5,738 bases of DNA from Parcubacteria group bacterium CG11_big_fil_rev_8_21_14_0_20_41_14 (GTDB lineage: Bacteria; Patescibacteriota; Patescibacteriia; UBA2169). Below are positions 4,629 through 5,738 of the stretch, piece after piece. How positions within the stretch are numbered: position 1 is the first letter of the stretch; every line of letters starts with the position of its first letter. The notes under the pieces are model-generated. The model was not told the origin of the DNA. It did no database searches and saw nothing but the letters and a program-made list of their open reading frames with translations. The DNA lies in the NCBI GenBank assembly GCA_002787075.1, contig PCVT01000032.1, positions 992 through 6,729 of the forward strand. Direction: 5' to 3'. A program made the translations under genes and the position numbers.

Positions 4629-5738
4629 TTATTCAAAATGAAGTGCTTGGGATTGCGTTTGCACACTAGAGCGCAGGGTCGGATGCGCGTTCAAATCTGG
4701 ATCAATCGTTAATAATTTTTTCGCAATTTTTTTCGCCTCACCAATCAAATCAACATCAGTCAAAGTCGCGATTTTCAAATTTTCAAGAATGCCGGATTGC
4801 TCTGTGCCATACATATTTCCCGGACCGCGCAATTGCAAATCCAGTTCCGCGATTTCAAATCCATCGCGCGCCCGCACAAACGCGTTCAATCGTTTCCGCG
4901 TTTGCGCGCTTTTTGAATCAGTAAACAAAAAGCAAAATGATTGATGCGCGCCTCTGCCTACTCTTCCGCGGAATTGATGCAATTGCGCCAAACCAAACCT
5001 ATCAGCGCCTTCAATCATCATAATAGACGCGTTCGGAATATCAACTCCAACCTCAACAACTGCGGTTGTGACAAGCACGCTGGTTTGTCCGTTTTTGAAT
5101 TCGTGCATTACGCGCTCTTTTTCATCAGTTTTAAGTCGTCCATGCAAAAGTCCAATCGCGATATCCGGAAAAATTGTTTTTTTAAGTTTTCCATATTCTT
5201 CTGTGGCAGACGCAACGCCCAAAGCATCTGATTCTTCAATCAAAGGACAAACAACAAACACTTGCTGTCCTGCGGAGATCTTTGCTCTGATAAACGCGTA
5301 TGCCTTATCGCGATTTTTTTCTTCAACCACTCTGGTATCAATTTTTTTCCGTCCAATCGGCATTTGCTTGATAGTTGAGATATCCAAATCTCCGTAAAGC
5401 GTCAAAGCAAGAGAGCGGGGAATCGGGGTCGCGGTCATGGATAACAGATGCGGAATTGACATTTCACATTTCACATTTGACATTTGACATTTGTTTTTTA
5501 ATTCTTTTCTCTGATTAACTCCGAACCTGTGTTGTTCATCAATAATGATAAGTCCAAGCTTGTTGAACGCGACATCTTTTTGTATAATCGCGTGCGTGCC
5601 GATTATGATATGAATAGAGCCGTCTGAAATGCTTTGTTTAATTGATGCGCGTGATTGAGAGCCAGCGACAAGTCCGCTGGGAGCGAACCTGCCGCTTTCG
5701 TTCGCGGTCTTGTCGCTTTCCGAATTCGCGGTCTTGTC
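4629..5738 (-). CDS. recG: ATP-dependent DNA helicase RecG, C-terminal part (N-terminus outside window)
   Basis: RecG remodels stalled forks and migrates branched DNA in the cytoplasm. The frame is open from the window edge (5738) to the TAA at 4631-4629, giving 369 residues. Counting from the edge: GTHAIIQKDV (from about 51), motif II DEQHRFG (67-73), motif III SMTATPIPRSLAL (from 100), HGR (199-201), VTTAVVEVGVD (223-233), QLHQFRGRVGRG (252-263) and the RecG-typical LRGPGNMYGTEQSG (from 303), ending in LHFE. Motif I and the wedge domain lie outside. The ATG at 5483 is internal, not the start, because motif II lies upstream in the same frame. Two repeat-derived segments are read through: residues 1-25, immediately before GSQSR, and about residues 83-94 (KCQMSNVKCEMS) between motifs II and III, where relatives have only a short loop. 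Motifs are intact, so activity is plausible. Confidence 0.95.
   Translation of the reverse strand, partial: DKTANSESDKTANESGRFAPSGLVAGSQSRASIKQSISDGSIHIIIGTHAIIQKDVAFNKLGLIIIDEQHRFGVNQRKELKNKCQMSNVKCEMSIPHLLSMTATPIPRSLALTLYGDLDISTIKQMPIGRKKIDTRVVEEKNRDKAYAFIRAKISAGQQVFVVCPLIEESDALGVASATEEYGKLKKTIFPDIAIGLLHGRLKTDEKERVMHEFKNGQTSVLVTTAVVEVGVDIPNASIMMIEGADRFGLAQLHQFRGRVGRGAHQSFCFLFTDSKSAQTRKRLNAFVRARDGFEIAELDLQLRGPGNMYGTEQSGILENLKIATLTDVDLIGEAKKIAKKLLTIDPDLNAHPTLRSSVQTQSQALHFE
5458..5492 (-). repeat. Five-copy heptanucleotide tandem repeat within recG
   Basis: Five consecutive 7-mers read aaatgtc or aaatgtg on the coding strand (order from 5492: c, c, g, g, c). They encode KCQMSNVKCEMS just before IPHLLSMTATP. 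Seven is not a multiple of three, so gain or loss of one or two units would shift the recG frame; only changes of three keep it. Confidence 0.9.
5664..5738. repeat. Palindromic repeat element, copy B (in frame within recG), plus a 24-bp-period partial duplication
   Basis: The core 5664-5717 has the same inverted ends as copy A (agcgacaag 5664-5672, cttgtcgct 5709-5717), then ccgc 5674-5677 with gcgg 5704-5707 fully paired. Its first 33 bases equal copy A; its loop is 6 bases longer (26 against 20). Beyond it, ttcgcggtcttgtc (5701-5714) recurs at 5725-5738, a 24-base period cut by the window edge. On the recG strand it encodes residues 1-25 (DKTANSESDKTAN, then ESGRFAPSGLVA). Both 54 bp and 24 bp keep the frame. 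Confidence 0.85.

Noticed and set aside
4356..4712. 118-codon + strand open frame
   Set aside because: It runs antisense through the 57-aa gene, across palindromic copy A and into the end of recG, has no recognisable domain, and its peptide is low-quality sequence.
5068..5397. + strand open frames opposite recG
   Set aside because: They are shadows of a strongly conserved helicase gene and have no recognisable motif or start signal.
5458..5483. ATG at 5483 as the start of a separate short helicase gene
   Set aside because: The same frame is open upstream to the window edge and contains the RecG GTHA and DEQH motifs, so this Met is internal and repeat-derived.

Overview
The window reads as chromosomal DNA of an uncultured bacterium of the Candidate Phyla Radiation (Patescibacteria, probably Parcubacteria-like). 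This is an inference from protein style: a Bro-N protein of the type common there, a small membrane-anchored beta-propeller, a signal-anchored DsbA-like protein, standard code, and mostly no visible Shine-Dalgarno. No rRNA or other marker fixes the lineage.

Layout. Four genes run on the + strand: the near-complete 3' part of a Bro-N/antirepressor-family gene (1-819), a membrane-anchored beta-propeller protein of unknown role (824-2071), a DsbA-like thioredoxin-fold protein (2156-2788) and radA (2788-4224). Gaps are 4 bp, 84 bp (holding a strong hairpin) and a 1-base stop/start overlap. A short bidirectional terminator-like hairpin (about 4253-4277) separates them from two - strand genes: a 57-codon basic hypothetical protein (4276-4449) with its own promoter and a strong ribosome binding site, and upstream of it the C-terminal part of recG (4629-5738, cut by the window edge). 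No gene-free stretch exceeds 300 bp.

The proteins fall into two themes. The propeller and DsbA-like proteins both look extracytoplasmic. RadA and RecG both act on branched recombination intermediates and face each other across the terminator.

The most unusual signal is repetitive DNA inside conserved genes. radA holds about 2.8 copies of a 36-bp tandem repeat right after the Walker A helix, plus a second, unrelated element (cattgcgagcg...gaagcaat type) near its 3' end. recG holds five copies of a 7-bp repeat between motifs II and III, and a 54-bp palindromic element just upstream of its GTHA motif. A sister copy of the palindromic element lies just downstream of the recG stop. All four insertions keep the reading frame open and leave the recognisable catalytic motifs intact. 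The picture resembles the in-frame palindromic elements described in Rickettsia, but with several unrelated repeat families in two genes. Further structures are a perfect 29-bp palindrome inside the Bro-N gene and a 33-bp intergenic palindrome before the DsbA-like gene. No CRISPR array, tRNA, rRNA, transposase or origin was seen.
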